From NCBI GenBank assembly GCA_017440525.1, contig JAFSHB010000014.1, forward strand, positions 1 through 47,034: a stretch of DNA of 47,034 nucleotides, given 5' to 3'. The notes below the pieces were generated by a model, which saw only the letters and a list, made by a program, of their open reading frames with translations, ran no database searches and had not been told where the DNA came from. The position numbers and the translations under genes are program-made. This DNA is from Oscillospiraceae bacterium. Its GTDB lineage: Bacteria; Bacillota; Clostridia; Oscillospirales; Oscillospiraceae. Position 1 is the first letter of the stretch. Every line of letters starts with the position of its first letter. Below, one piece after another: positions 7,085 through 15,611 of this stretch.

Positions 7085-8353
7085 TCATTCGCCCATTGCG
7101 AAAACATCCAGATCGCCGTCCGCCACGGCGCGGATATAGGGGTTGCAGTAGGCATTGACGGTCTGCACCGTCAGCTCCGCATCGAGCAGATAGTTCCCCT
7201 CCACCGCTTCGCCGGGCAATGTCGCCATCTCGGCATTCTCGCTGTCCAGCAACAAAGATGCCCGTGCCAGCCAGAGAAGCTCTCGGGTGGTCATATCCGT
7301 CACAGCATTCTCACAGACCGCATCCAGGAGCAGCGGCGCTCTCAGGACTGCGGCGGCGCTCCTGCACTGCCCGATCAGCCCGGCAAGGAACGCCCTCTGG
7401 GTCTGCACTCTGGTCAGATCCAGGGTCTCATCTTTTTCAAGCGTCGTCAGGAGCTCCAGCGCTTCCTCGCCTGTGAGCGCCTCGCCGCCATAGGTCACGC
7501 CCTTCATGGTATCCACAAAGTCCGTCAAAGCCTCGGGGTGTAGCACCAGCGTTCCGTCCGGCACGAAGCCCACACAGGCAGCCACCGCCTTCTCCAGCGC
7601 GGCGATACCGACATGACCACCGCCGGCCAGCGCATAGACAGCTCTCAGCTCCACAGCGCCTTCGCCATCGGGGATCAGGGTGTCCGCCGGGATGCTCACC
7701 AGAGACAGCCGCCCCTTGGCGGTGTTGACGCTCATGAGCATCAGCATCTCGGTGCGTCCGAAGGAGTCGTCCGTACCTGCCAGCAGGATCGTGGAAGTCC
7801 CGGCCGCATGGATATGCTCCGACCGGGCCATGGGCTGCTCCGGCACCACCAGCACCGTCAGCACGACCGCCGTCAGCGTGGCCAGTACCAGAAGCAGGCA
7901 GAGCCAAGGCGCGGCGCGGCGCTTTTTCTTCACGGCCACCGTGCCGTCCTCTTCCGAAGGCTCCGGCTGTTCTGCGAGCTGCTGTTCCCGCTTTTTCTTC
8001 TTTTTGGGCTGCACCTCTTCAAAGACAGGCGGTCCCTCTTCGCCCTTCTCTTCCTGTTCCTTGAGCCATTGGGCATAGGCCTCCTGCTGATGGTTCTGCA
8101 GCCTTGCCACATGCTTGGGCACCTTCTGCCGGTCGGTCCAGCGCTGCTGCTGGAAATGCTCCTCCGGTGCAGGCTCCTCTGCGGGTGCGGCTTCCGGCTC
8201 GGCTTCCGGCTCGATAGGCGCGGCTTCCGGCTCGACCTGAGGAAGCTCCGGCGCGGCAGGCGCTTCCTCCTGCGGCGTTTCGTCGATCAAATGATGGATG
8301 TCGCTGATCAGATCGTCTACATCCGCTTCTGTATGTATGAGGTCATGGTCCAT
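7085..8353 (-). CDS. LytR-CpsA-Psr (LCP)-like protein lacking a key arginine
   Basis: A 422-residue protein. Residues 1-150 are cytoplasmic, rich in Pro/Glu/Ala and then Lys. One transmembrane helix follows (WLCLLLVLATLTAVVLTVLV), then an extracellular LCP-like domain: STILLAGTDDSFGRTEMLML, SLVSIPADTLIPDG, LHPEALTDFVDTMKGVTYGG and TRVQTQRAFLAGL. LCP enzymes attach secondary polymers such as teichoic acid or capsule to peptidoglycan. In typical members the second motif reads SIPRDT; here Arg is Ala, so catalysis is doubtful although the RxQxQR-like motif remains. I chose the ATG at 8353 because GGAG is 8 bp upstream; a GTG at 8362 overlaps this region. It is first in the minus-strand group and has a promoter at 8392-8420. 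Confidence 0.75.
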   Translation of the reverse strand: MDHDLIHTEADVDDLISDIHHLIDETPQEEAPAAPELPQVEPEAAPIEPEAEPEAAPAEEPAPEEHFQQQRWTDRQKVPKHVARLQNHQQEAYAQWLKEQEEKGEEGPPVFEEVQPKKKKKREQQLAEQPEPSEEDGTVAVKKKRRAAPWLCLLLVLATLTAVVLTVLVVPEQPMARSEHIHAAGTSTILLAGTDDSFGRTEMLMLMSVNTAKGRLSLVSIPADTLIPDGEGAVELRAVYALAGGGHVGIAALEKAVAACVGFVPDGTLVLHPEALTDFVDTMKGVTYGGEALTGEEALELLTTLEKDETLDLTRVQTQRAFLAGLIGQCRSAAAVLRAPLLLDAVCENAVTDMTTRELLWLARASLLLDSENAEMATLPGEAVEGNYLLDAELTVQTVNAYCNPYIRAVADGDLDVFAMGE

Positions 8354-8391
8354 GATCGTCACTCCATGAAAGATTTAGTTCACATAATGTC

Positions 8392-8420
8392 ATTTTAACC
8401 CGAAAGGCGGCGCTTGTAAA
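8392..8420 (-). promoter_or_regulatory. Promoter of LCP-like/metallophosphoesterase operon
   Basis: On the minus strand TTTACA (8415-8420), 17 bp, TAAAAT (8392-8397), about 40 bp before the start codon. Confidence 0.65.
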
Positions 8421-8438
8421 GAGCTTTCTCGGCAGAAA

Positions 8439-8467
8439 TTGTAAACTCTTTTTGACTGTGGTATAAT
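8439..8467 (+). promoter_or_regulatory. Promoter of DUF362 ferredoxin gene
   Basis: TTGTAA (8439-8444), 17 bp, TATAAT (8462-8467), with TGG before the -10. Divergent from the promoter at 8392-8420. Confidence 0.75.
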
Positions 8468-8497
8468 GGATCTATCAAACAGCAGGAGGCGACTGTT

Positions 8498-9604
8498 ATG
8501 GTCTCATTCTCTCCCTGTCCCGACTACGAGCCCGCGTCTTGCCGCCGCGCTCTGGAGACTGCGGCAGATCTGAGCTGGGTGCGTCCCGGTATGCGGATCG
8601 GCATCAAGGCGAACCTCGTCCATGCCGCAAAGCCCGACGAAGCCGCCACCACCCATCCTATGCTCCTTCGGTGTCTGACAGACCTTTTGAAGGAGCGGGG
8701 CGCCACGGTGGTCATCGGGGATTCCCCCGGCGGGCTCTACAACGAAGCAACCCTCTCCCGGGTCTACCGCGTGTGCGGCCTGCATGACACCGGCGCGGAG
8801 CTGAACCGCGACTTCTCCATCCGGGAGGTCGAGTATCCCGAGGGCCGCGTGCTGAAGCACTTTACGGCGACTGCATGGCAGGACGGCTGTGACGCTCTCA
8901 TCAACTTCGCCAAGCTCAAGGCACACGGCATGATGGCCATGACAGGCGCGGTGAAGAACCTGTTTGGGCTGATCCCCGGCACGATCAAGCCGGAATATCA
9001 CTACCGCTTCCCGGAGCCCCTAGACTTCGCCCATATGCTGGTGGATATCCAGGAATATCAAAAGCCGCAGCTCCATCTGGTGGATGCGGTGGTGTGCATG
9101 GAGGGCAACGGCCCCACGGCAGGCACGCCCCGGCACATGGGGCTCCTTTTGGCATCGGACAATGCCTACGATCTGGACCAGGTCTGCGTCCGTCTTTTGG
9201 GGCTGGAACCGGAGGCGGTGCTGACCCAAAGAGCCGCCCTCTCCCGGAGCCTTGTGAAAGACCTCGACTTCCCCGAAGCCCTTTTGCCCTACTGCCAAGC
9301 GGACTTCAAGATCCCGCCCACCAAGAGCAATATCTTCAAAAGCCTCCTGCCGGGCAAGGCCGGCGATCTTTTGGGCGAGACCATCGGGAGGCTCATCGCA
9401 CCAAGACCCACCCTGTCGCCCACCGCCTGCATCGCCTGCGGCAAATGTGCGCAGCTGTGTCCTGCCAGGGCCATCACCATGAAGCATAAAAAGCCTCATA
9501 TCAACAGGCACAAGTGTATCGGCTGCTTCTGCTGTCAGGAGTTCTGCCCCAAGGGGGCGCTGGAAGCCAAACGCCCGCCGATCGCAAGGCTGCTGTCGAA
9601 ATGA
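8498..9604 (+). CDS. DUF362 domain protein with C-terminal 2x[4Fe-4S] ferredoxin
   Basis: A 368-residue protein. The N-terminal 290 residues are a DUF362 domain (for example GMRIGIKANLVHAAKPDEAA, GDSPGG, INFAKLKAHGMMAMTGAVKN). The C-terminus is a bacterial-type diferredoxin with CIACGKCAQLCP and CIGCFCCQEFCP, the eight cysteines needed for two [4Fe-4S] clusters. The architecture is widespread in anaerobes and is presumed to serve electron transfer; no specific reaction is known. AGGAGG at 8484-8489 and a good promoter support the start. The downstream acyltransferase-like gene is 119 bp away beyond a hairpin repeat, so cotranscription is uncertain. Confidence 0.9.
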   Translation: MVSFSPCPDYEPASCRRALETAADLSWVRPGMRIGIKANLVHAAKPDEAATTHPMLLRCLTDLLKERGATVVIGDSPGGLYNEATLSRVYRVCGLHDTGAELNRDFSIREVEYPEGRVLKHFTATAWQDGCDALINFAKLKAHGMMAMTGAVKNLFGLIPGTIKPEYHYRFPEPLDFAHMLVDIQEYQKPQLHLVDAVVCMEGNGPTAGTPRHMGLLLASDNAYDLDQVCVRLLGLEPEAVLTQRAALSRSLVKDLDFPEALLPYCQADFKIPPTKSNIFKSLLPGKAGDLLGETIGRLIAPRPTLSPTACIACGKCAQLCPARAITMKHKKPHINRHKCIGCFCCQEFCPKGALEAKRPPIARLLSK

Positions 9605-9615
9605 TGCTTGTAAAC

Positions 9616-9687
9616 GGCGGGCAGGGGCCTGCCCGCCCTACGCCCTGTTCGGCTGTGTGCCGTAGGGCCGCCGGACCCTCAGCGGCC
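9616..9687. repeat. Paired-hairpin repeat with inverted CCCTACG arms, copy 1
   Basis: Hairpin GGCGGGCAGG/CCTGCCCGCC (9616-9637) is followed by CCCTACG. CGTAGGG and a second hairpin GGCCGC/GCGGCC (9666-9687) then run in opposite orientation. Same architecture as 10425-10491. Confidence 0.65.
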
Positions 9688-9723
9688 GCATATCTGAGCG
9701 GCCTTTCAGGAAGGAGTGATCGC

Positions 9724-10422
9724 ATGAAAGAACGCATCTGGGAGCTGGATGTCCTGCGGGGGATCATGATCTGGGGCGTGGTGGTCGTCCATCTGCTCTT
9801 TGACCTCGACTATTTCCTCGGTATCGATGTGGTGAAAGACCCCACCATACAATACTGTCTCGACCGCTGCGGCTTCTTGTTCGTGGTGCTGTCGGGCGTG
9901 TCAGTGACCTTGGGCAAGCATCCGATCAGGCGCGGTCTGCAGGTGTTCGGCTGCGGCATGCTCATCACCGCCGTGACAGCCGGGATGTACTTCCTCGGCT
10001 TCGTGGATGCATTTATCATCATCTACTTCGGCGTACTGCACCTTATCGGCGTTTGTATGCTGCTGTGGTGTCTGTTCCGCAGACTGCCGCCTTGGGCCGC
10101 CGCGCTCCTCGGTGCGGCATTCGTGGCACTGGGCGTAGCCTTGCGCCGTGTGCAGAGCGACAGCTTCTGGCTCGTCCCTCTTGGCGTCACCTTCCCCGGC
10201 TTTTCCTCCTCGGACTATTTCCCGCTGCTGCCCCACCTCGGCTGGTTCCTGCTGGGCGCCAGTCTCGGCCCGCTCCTTTACAGGGAGAAACGCTCCAGAC
10301 TGCCGTGGCGGTCGCAAAACTGTCTGTTCTTCCGCTTCCTCGGCTTCTGCGGCAGACATTCTTTATGGATCTACCTGATCCACCAGCCGATCCTCTACGG
10401 CATCCTGATGCTGTGTGCATAG
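9724..10422 (+). CDS. Heparan-alpha-glucosaminide N-acetyltransferase-like membrane protein (DUF1624)
   Basis: A 232-residue polytopic protein. It starts with the family motif ELDVLRGIMIWGVVVVHLLF and continues through about six or seven transmembrane helices, with LFVVLSGVSVTLG and FCGRHSLWIYLIHQPILYGI near the end. The D-x-x-RG and late S-L-x-I-Y-L-x-H-Q-P motifs are typical of DUF1624/HGSNAT-like and related acyltransferase-3 proteins, thought to move acyl groups across membranes. AGGAGTGATC precedes the ATG at 9724; a longer in-frame reading from 9514 overlaps the ferredoxin gene and is not credible. Acceptor and donor are unknown. Confidence 0.82.
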   Translation: MKERIWELDVLRGIMIWGVVVVHLLFDLDYFLGIDVVKDPTIQYCLDRCGFLFVVLSGVSVTLGKHPIRRGLQVFGCGMLITAVTAGMYFLGFVDAFIIIYFGVLHLIGVCMLLWCLFRRLPPWAAALLGAAFVALGVALRRVQSDSFWLVPLGVTFPGFSSSDYFPLLPHLGWFLLGASLGPLLYREKRSRLPWRSQNCLFFRFLGFCGRHSLWIYLIHQPILYGILMLCA

Positions 10423-10424
10423 AA

Positions 10425-10491
10425 GGGCGACCAATGGTCGCCCCTACGGCGCATGATCTGATAATATCGTAGGGGCGAGCATTGCTCGCCC
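10425..10491. repeat. Paired-hairpin repeat with inverted CCCCTACG arms, copy 2
   Basis: GGGCGACC-AAT-GGTCGCCC then CTACG; 19 bp later CGTAG and GGGCGAGC-ATT-GCTCGCCC in inverted order. It lies directly after the acyltransferase-like gene. Confidence 0.75.
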
Positions 10492-10493
10492 GC

Positions 10494-10523
10494 AAAAAGA
10501 CCGTGTCTCACGACACGGTCTTT
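10494..10523. terminator. Terminator hairpin, identical to 13894-13923
   Basis: AAAAAGACCGTGTC-GTGA loop-GACACGGTCTTT type hairpin (loop read on the minus strand), bidirectional by its A and T flanks. It ends the DUF4450 gene on the minus strand and possibly the acyltransferase-like gene on the plus strand. Confidence 0.85.
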
Positions 10524-10525
10524 CT

Positions 10526-13500
10526 TTATCTGCTGATGCTGATGCCTGCCACACCCAGGATGACCTCGTTGGCGATCGCTTCTATTTTGATGGCCGCCAG
10601 TTCCTTTTGCTGATCCAGCCTGATCCTCTGCACGGTGGCATGGTCAAAGTTGTTGAAATAGAAGATCTCAGCCTCGGTGGTCAGCGCGGAGGTGAGCCAG
10701 TCATCGATGTTGTAGGGATACACGAGCCTTGTGACAGCCTCCGTGCCATCGACATAAGTGACGGTGATGCGGGCGTTTTCCACATGGGCCTGCATGCAGT
10801 AGGTGCTTGCCACAAAGAGGACCGCCAGCTCTTGCCCTTTTCCGCTGAGCGGCACGGTGAACGCCGTGGGGAAGGTATCGAAGATGGAAACACAGGCCAG
10901 ATTCTCCTTTTCCGCAGGTGTGGCAAAGGGGATGCCGGAGGGCGAAGTGACCACACCGCCGGAATTTCGGAAGAAGCTGTCCTCCACATAGACCACATGC
11001 CTGCCATATTGGTTCCAGTTGTGGGAGTAGCGCCCATTTTGGAACAGCCCCATGGAATAGCCCTTGGGTCTGGGGTGGATATAGGCCTGCTCGTGGACCT
11101 CGGTCATATGGCAGTTGAAGAACGCACCCATATCCACAGGCACAAAAGGCCTGTCTTCCAAAGGCGGCAGGGGCGACTTCTCTTCTTCGATCTTGTAGTC
11201 CGCGGCCAGCCATGCGTCATATTCCCCGGCTGCGGCGCGAAGGAAGAGGGTGTGATCGCCCGGGATATCCTTTGCTGTGGCATAGACCTTATCATTCACG
11301 ACCGTGATGTCCGAAAGGGTCTCGGAAATATCAACGACCTCTGCCACCGAAGCGTCTGTGACCGTAAAGACCACACGGCTGCCCATAAGGATGATATCCG
11401 GCACCGACACAGTGGGAACAGGGGCCGTGCCATGGACCACACAAAGGCAGAGCCTGCCGACTTTATCGGTCTCGACCACAAGGAAGCTGTTATTTGGCGC
11501 GGCTGTGATCTCATAGGGGACCGGCTCGCCATCGAGTGAAACAGTCTCCACATCCGCGGCACGCATGGGGATGCGAAAGCGTTTTTTCTCCGTCCTGTCG
11601 CAGTGGATGTGGAAGGTCTCCCGACCGCCGCTTTTGGTGTAATGCAGAGCGATGTCTTTCAGGACAAGGCTTGCGTGATCCCAATCCTCCGGAAAGCCGG
11701 GAGCGATCAGGATGCGGTCTTCCAGACTATTGATCCGGATGCCGAACAGCCCTTCCACCACAAGGCGCAGATAGGTGCTCGAAACATCGGTGAAATCCAG
11801 ATCGCCGAAGTCGGAGGCCCCTCGTGCCGACTGGACATGGGCCGCCATGCCGGGGTTCTTGCCTGTGAAATAGCAGTCCGCGATGCCGTCCAGCAGTTTC
11901 TTTCCCTCTTTGAACAGACCGATCTTAAAGTACATCAGCGCCAGATGGGCATTTTCTGCCGGGAAGATGCCGCAGTTGGAATACTGCTTGGGCAGCCAGT
12001 CGGATGAGAAGCAAAGTCTTCCTTCCGAACCGGGAGTCACGATGTTTTTGATGCGGTTTTCCGTATAGCGAAGCATGGTGTAGGCCTTTCGGTCATCCAC
12101 CATATCGGAATCGATCACATGATACACAGAGGGCAGCTCCACCGCCGGGTGGATGAGGCAGTTGCCCACGGTGTCAAGGCTCTCCGCGATCACGCCTTCG
12201 TTTGCGATCCACAGCTTTTCATGGAGGGCCTTTCGGATCTTCTCCGCTTGTTTACGCAGTACCGTCCCATCCCGGCCCAGTTTTTCAGCGATCTGCGCCA
12301 GCACGAAGTTGGCGCGATAGTTGTAGGCTGTGGACTGGGCACAGCCTGCGCCGTTGTAGTTGTGGCCGTCTGAGATCCAGGTGTTGAGCACATTCTGATA
12401 CAGTCCATCGTCATCGGGATCAAAGATCCTTCTCTCCCATTCGACCATGGCGCAAAGGTCATCAAAATATGTTGCGGCAAAGTCCAGATCCCCCGTCCAC
12501 TCGATATAATAGAGCATCATATCGAGGGCACACTCTTGCATATTGTAAGGGCCGTACTGCGGCGTCATATCCGGGGCATAGTAGGCAGGGAGCCTGCCGA
12601 CTTCGTTCTCCATAGCATGGAATCTTCTGTCGAACTTGTTTTCTCCTGCCGGGATCGGCGTATCGTCATACCACACATGCTCTTGCTCCACATCGCCCTT
12701 GGTGATGTGGCTCAGATGCAGATCCATGGTGGTCCTGACTCTGTCCCACCAGCCGAGGGCCGTAGGTGCATACCAGTTCCGCCAGCCGAGGAAGGGAGCA
12801 TGATAGGCAAAGGCCCCGTGATGGAAGGAATTTTCATGCCAGGACGCATCCAGCGCGATCACCGTAGGCGCGATGGTCAGATCCAGCGGCTTCTCAGGCG
12901 TGGAAACATGGATGCAGGCGTGCTTGGCATAGATCTGCTGACGGATGACGCCGATGGGGTCTTTCATGGAGAGCCATTTGTCCACAACGGCGTCCTCGGA
13001 ATCGTAAAGGGCGATGATACAGCCGTCCAGCGCTTTGCCGGGCTCGATGACCGCCGAGATGCAGACCGCTTGATCGTCCTCATGTTCAGGCTCACTTCCA
13101 AGGAAGATACTGGGATAGGACCCGGCCATGACCTTTGCCGATCCAAGGCAGAATTGCGCCGGGAAGGTGGTGCCGATATGCATAGTCTTGCCATCGGCAC
13201 TTGCGATCCGAGCACGGCGATCTCCAAGCTCGACCGTATTGCCCTTGGTATCTTCGGCAGAAAAACGGCGGCGAGGCTCTTCTTTATACTCAAATCGGCA
13301 TTGCCTGTCGGACAGACCGCCGAAGCCTGCGACAAAATGGATCCTCTGGTCGGTGGAGATCCGATAGCGAATCAAAAAACCATCATCGGGAAGCAGAGGA
13401 TAGGCCTCGATCTGCACACGAACATCAGGGGCCCAAGAGGAGATCTGTGTGAGGGCATACTCCATGCGACCTTCTTTGAAGGTGGCGTGGATATCCTCAG

Positions 13501-13801
13501 AGTTATGGAACCAGCGGGATGTCTGGTCGATGTCCTCGGAATAATAGAAGGCTGTCCGCCGACCGGGCGTGATGGCAAGGCCGCTCATAAGAACACCGCA
13601 TTTTGCCTGATAGGTAGCCGTGTCCTGCATCCAGTTGCATACGGCACCCATAAATATGGGGGCATCGCCCGCAAAGGTAAAAAAGCGCTCCGGCTTGTGA
13701 TCGTTGGCATGGCCGCCATAGAGAGGCCTGTTGAAGATCTCGGAGCTGCCACTGATGGAATAGCCGTTTTCCGCAGGGGTGTAATGGGTATCGGGTCTCA
13801 T
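10526..13801 (-). CDS. DUF4450-type six-hairpin glycosidase-like protein
   Basis: A 1091-residue protein without a signal peptide. Near the N-terminus, SEIFNRPLYGGHANDHKPER resembles the DUF4450 domain. The central part (about 360-700) is an (alpha/alpha)6-like region with NMQECALDMMLYYIEWTGDL, DDDGLYQNVLNTWISDGHNY and SDWLPKQYSNCGIF, as in GH78/GH95-like enzymes. The C-terminal 350 residues are beta-rich. Large proteins of this kind occur in gut anaerobes next to polysaccharide genes; here no sugar genes are adjacent. I chose the ATG at 13801 because GGGAGGG is 6 bp upstream; longer readings to 13852 lack a ribosome site. The substrate is unknown, and the absence of a signal peptide suggests an intracellular oligosaccharide. 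Confidence 0.7.
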   Translation of the reverse strand: MRPDTHYTPAENGYSISGSSEIFNRPLYGGHANDHKPERFFTFAGDAPIFMGAVCNWMQDTATYQAKCGVLMSGLAITPGRRTAFYYSEDIDQTSRWFHNSEDIHATFKEGRMEYALTQISSWAPDVRVQIEAYPLLPDDGFLIRYRISTDQRIHFVAGFGGLSDRQCRFEYKEEPRRRFSAEDTKGNTVELGDRRARIASADGKTMHIGTTFPAQFCLGSAKVMAGSYPSIFLGSEPEHEDDQAVCISAVIEPGKALDGCIIALYDSEDAVVDKWLSMKDPIGVIRQQIYAKHACIHVSTPEKPLDLTIAPTVIALDASWHENSFHHGAFAYHAPFLGWRNWYAPTALGWWDRVRTTMDLHLSHITKGDVEQEHVWYDDTPIPAGENKFDRRFHAMENEVGRLPAYYAPDMTPQYGPYNMQECALDMMLYYIEWTGDLDFAATYFDDLCAMVEWERRIFDPDDDGLYQNVLNTWISDGHNYNGAGCAQSTAYNYRANFVLAQIAEKLGRDGTVLRKQAEKIRKALHEKLWIANEGVIAESLDTVGNCLIHPAVELPSVYHVIDSDMVDDRKAYTMLRYTENRIKNIVTPGSEGRLCFSSDWLPKQYSNCGIFPAENAHLALMYFKIGLFKEGKKLLDGIADCYFTGKNPGMAAHVQSARGASDFGDLDFTDVSSTYLRLVVEGLFGIRINSLEDRILIAPGFPEDWDHASLVLKDIALHYTKSGGRETFHIHCDRTEKKRFRIPMRAADVETVSLDGEPVPYEITAAPNNSFLVVETDKVGRLCLCVVHGTAPVPTVSVPDIILMGSRVVFTVTDASVAEVVDISETLSDITVVNDKVYATAKDIPGDHTLFLRAAAGEYDAWLAADYKIEEEKSPLPPLEDRPFVPVDMGAFFNCHMTEVHEQAYIHPRPKGYSMGLFQNGRYSHNWNQYGRHVVYVEDSFFRNSGGVVTSPSGIPFATPAEKENLACVSIFDTFPTAFTVPLSGKGQELAVLFVASTYCMQAHVENARITVTYVDGTEAVTRLVYPYNIDDWLTSALTTEAEIFYFNNFDHATVQRIRLDQQKELAAIKIEAIANEVILGVAGISISR

Positions 13802-13893
13802 GGTCATCCCTCCCTTTTTGATGGATATATCATAGCACAGGCCCCATGGCAATACGACTGCATTTTCCGATCTTTCCTTGTCTCTATCCGATC

Positions 13894-13923
13894 AAAAAGA
13901 CCGTGTCTCACGACACGGTCTTT
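13894..13923. terminator. Terminator hairpin overlapping the EamA gene end
   Basis: Thirty bases identical to 10494-10523. The EamA coding region runs through one arm (codons for KKTVS) and stops in the loop. Confidence 0.85.
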
Positions 13924-14783
13924 TTTGGCTTCAGCTCTATCTCATTGAGGAGGGTAAAGCCCAGGATCATGGCACCGCCGACGATCTGCACCGGGGTCAT
14001 AGCTTCCTTCAAAAGAAGGGCCGACAGCAAGATCGCCACCAGCGGATCGATGTAGCTGAGCAACGCCACCTTCTGGCCCGGCAGATCCTTCATGGCGGTG
14101 AAATACAGGCAGTAGCAGAAGCCTGTATGGACGATGCCTACGATCAGCATGAACATGAGCCCCTTGCCGCCGATGAAGCCCTCCGTAGGACCTGTCAGCA
14201 CCACATAAGGCACCAGCACCACGATCGCCGCAAAGAACTGGAAGAGCGTGCGGTGGATGCCGCCCACATTTTTGATGTACTTATTCAGCAGCACCACCGT
14301 AGCATACAGCACCGCCGCACCGAGGCCAAAGCCGATGCCGATCAGATGGGTGCCGCCCACGGCAGGATCGCCGAGCCCCGTGATCATCACGATGCCGACG
14401 GTGGCCATGATGGAGCAGACCCACTGCTTGAGCCCTGCTTTTTCCTTGAAGAGGATCGGGCAGGCCACGGTGACGAGGACCGGCGCGAAGTAGTAGCTGA
14501 GGGTCGCCGCCGAAACGGTGGTATATTCGTAGGCTTCAAACAGGAGTATCCAGTTGAAGCCCATAGCCGCACCGGACAGGAGCAGCAGGGGAAGCTCTTT
14601 TTTGATGGCGCGGAAGGGGAGCGGCTGTTTCGTGACCAGCAGCGCCAGCACGATGACCGCCGCCGCAAGCACCGCCCGGTACAGGGCGATCTCGCCGGAG
14701 GTGAGAGGGATCTGCTTTTTGAAAAGCCCGATCGTACCAAAGACTGCCATGGAAACGATCATGCTGAGTTTTGCTTTTTTCAT
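13908..14783 (-). CDS. EamA/DMT-family transporter
   Basis: A 291-residue drug/metabolite transporter with ten predicted transmembrane helices in two EamA repeats. The first runs from SMIVSMAVFGTIGLF to VTVACPILFKEK, the second from QWVCSIMATVGIVMITGLGD to the end. The hallmark segments are TVSAATLSYYFAPVLVTVAC and VALLSYIDPLVAILLSALLL. Such carriers export small metabolites or amino acids; the substrate cannot be read from sequence. AAGGAGAATGGT precedes the ATG. It starts 10 bp after the zinc-ribbon membrane protein gene and is probably cotranscribed. Its last codons lie inside a terminator hairpin identical to one 3.4 kb away. Confidence 0.92.
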   Translation of the reverse strand: MKKAKLSMIVSMAVFGTIGLFKKQIPLTSGEIALYRAVLAAAVIVLALLVTKQPLPFRAIKKELPLLLLSGAAMGFNWILLFEAYEYTTVSAATLSYYFAPVLVTVACPILFKEKAGLKQWVCSIMATVGIVMITGLGDPAVGGTHLIGIGFGLGAAVLYATVVLLNKYIKNVGGIHRTLFQFFAAIVVLVPYVVLTGPTEGFIGGKGLMFMLIVGIVHTGFCYCLYFTAMKDLPGQKVALLSYIDPLVAILLSALLLKEAMTPVQIVGGAMILGFTLLNEIELKPKKTVS

Positions 14784-14793
14784 ACCATTCTCC

Positions 14794-15489
14794 TTAGATA
14801 AAGAGTTTGCGCTCCATCGTCTCTCTTGCCGGGCGGCAGATGGCGAGGAAGATCAAAAGACAGCCTACCAGCACCAGCGCCGTCATGGGATACAAAGACC
14901 ACAGGGCGAAATGCCCCACTCCGAAGGTCAGGACGATCAGCGCCTCGATCAAAAGCATGGCCGCGCCCAGCGCGATCAGTGCGCCGCCGAAGATGTAGAG
15001 CCTGCCCTTTTTCACATACTTCAAAAGCACCGTCACCGCCGTGACGATCAGCCCGATGACTGCTGTCACCGGCAGGGCAAAGGACAAGAACCAGCCGCCC
15101 TTGGTACAAAGGCTGATATAGAGCAGGTACAGCCCCGCCGCCGCAAAGGAGCAGGGCACGAAGATCACAGGATCGGGGCGGCGGAACCACACAGGGAGCG
15201 CGAACACCACATAGCCGATCGCCAGCGCCCCCAGCACGAAGCCTGACCAGTTCACCCGGCCCGACACCTGCAGATCGCACAGCAAAACGATCAGCCCGGC
15301 CAGCAGGAACATGGCGGTCAGGATCATCTGCGGCCACGGAGAGCGCCTTGGCTTTTTGGGCTGTTTGTTTTTGGGATAAAGCCCCGCTCCCGTCTGCTCC
15401 GGCAGGTCGGGATGATAGGCTCTCGTTTGGCACAAAGGGCAAACGAGCTCACTGTCTGCCAGCTTCACGCCGCAATTGGAACAATACAT
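14794..15489 (-). CDS. Zinc-ribbon membrane protein, DUF6320-like
   Basis: A 231-residue protein: an N-terminal zinc ribbon (YCSNCGVKL then CPLCQTRAYHPDLPE), a basic linker (KNKQPKKPRRSP) and six transmembrane helices from MILTAMFLLAGLIVLLCDLQ to LVLVGCLLIFLAICRP. It resembles proteins annotated DUF6320, which often lie beside condensation-like alcohol acetyltransferases, as here. The ATG at 15489 follows GGAGGA; an in-frame ATG at 15504 overlaps that site. Function is unknown. The pairing suggests it acts with the 15612-16874 protein, perhaps at the membrane. Confidence 0.75.
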   Translation of the reverse strand: MYCSNCGVKLADSELVCPLCQTRAYHPDLPEQTGAGLYPKNKQPKKPRRSPWPQMILTAMFLLAGLIVLLCDLQVSGRVNWSGFVLGALAIGYVVFALPVWFRRPDPVIFVPCSFAAAGLYLLYISLCTKGGWFLSFALPVTAVIGLIVTAVTVLLKYVKKGRLYIFGGALIALGAAMLLIEALIVLTFGVGHFALWSLYPMTALVLVGCLLIFLAICRPARETMERKLFI

Positions 15490-15508
15490 ATAGGCTTCCT
15501 CCATTCAA

Positions 15509-15608
15509 GGCTCCCCTTGTCAGGGGAGCTGTCACCGCAGGTGACTGAGGGGTAGTGATCTCTCCCTCCGTCACGCTCCGCGGGCCACCTCCCTCGTCAA
15601 AGGGAGGC
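15509..15608. repeat. Paired L/R hairpin element, R then L
   Basis: The R-end (GGCTCCCC...GGGGAGCTG...GGTGACTGAGGGG) reads on the plus strand. The L-end (GCCTCCC...GGGAGGTGGC...CGTGACGGAGGGA) reads on the minus strand, tips outward. It belongs to the family at 21846-22309, 44803-44928, 45850-45957 and 46441-46551. There is no gene inside. Confidence 0.8.
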
Positions 15609-15611
15609 TAT

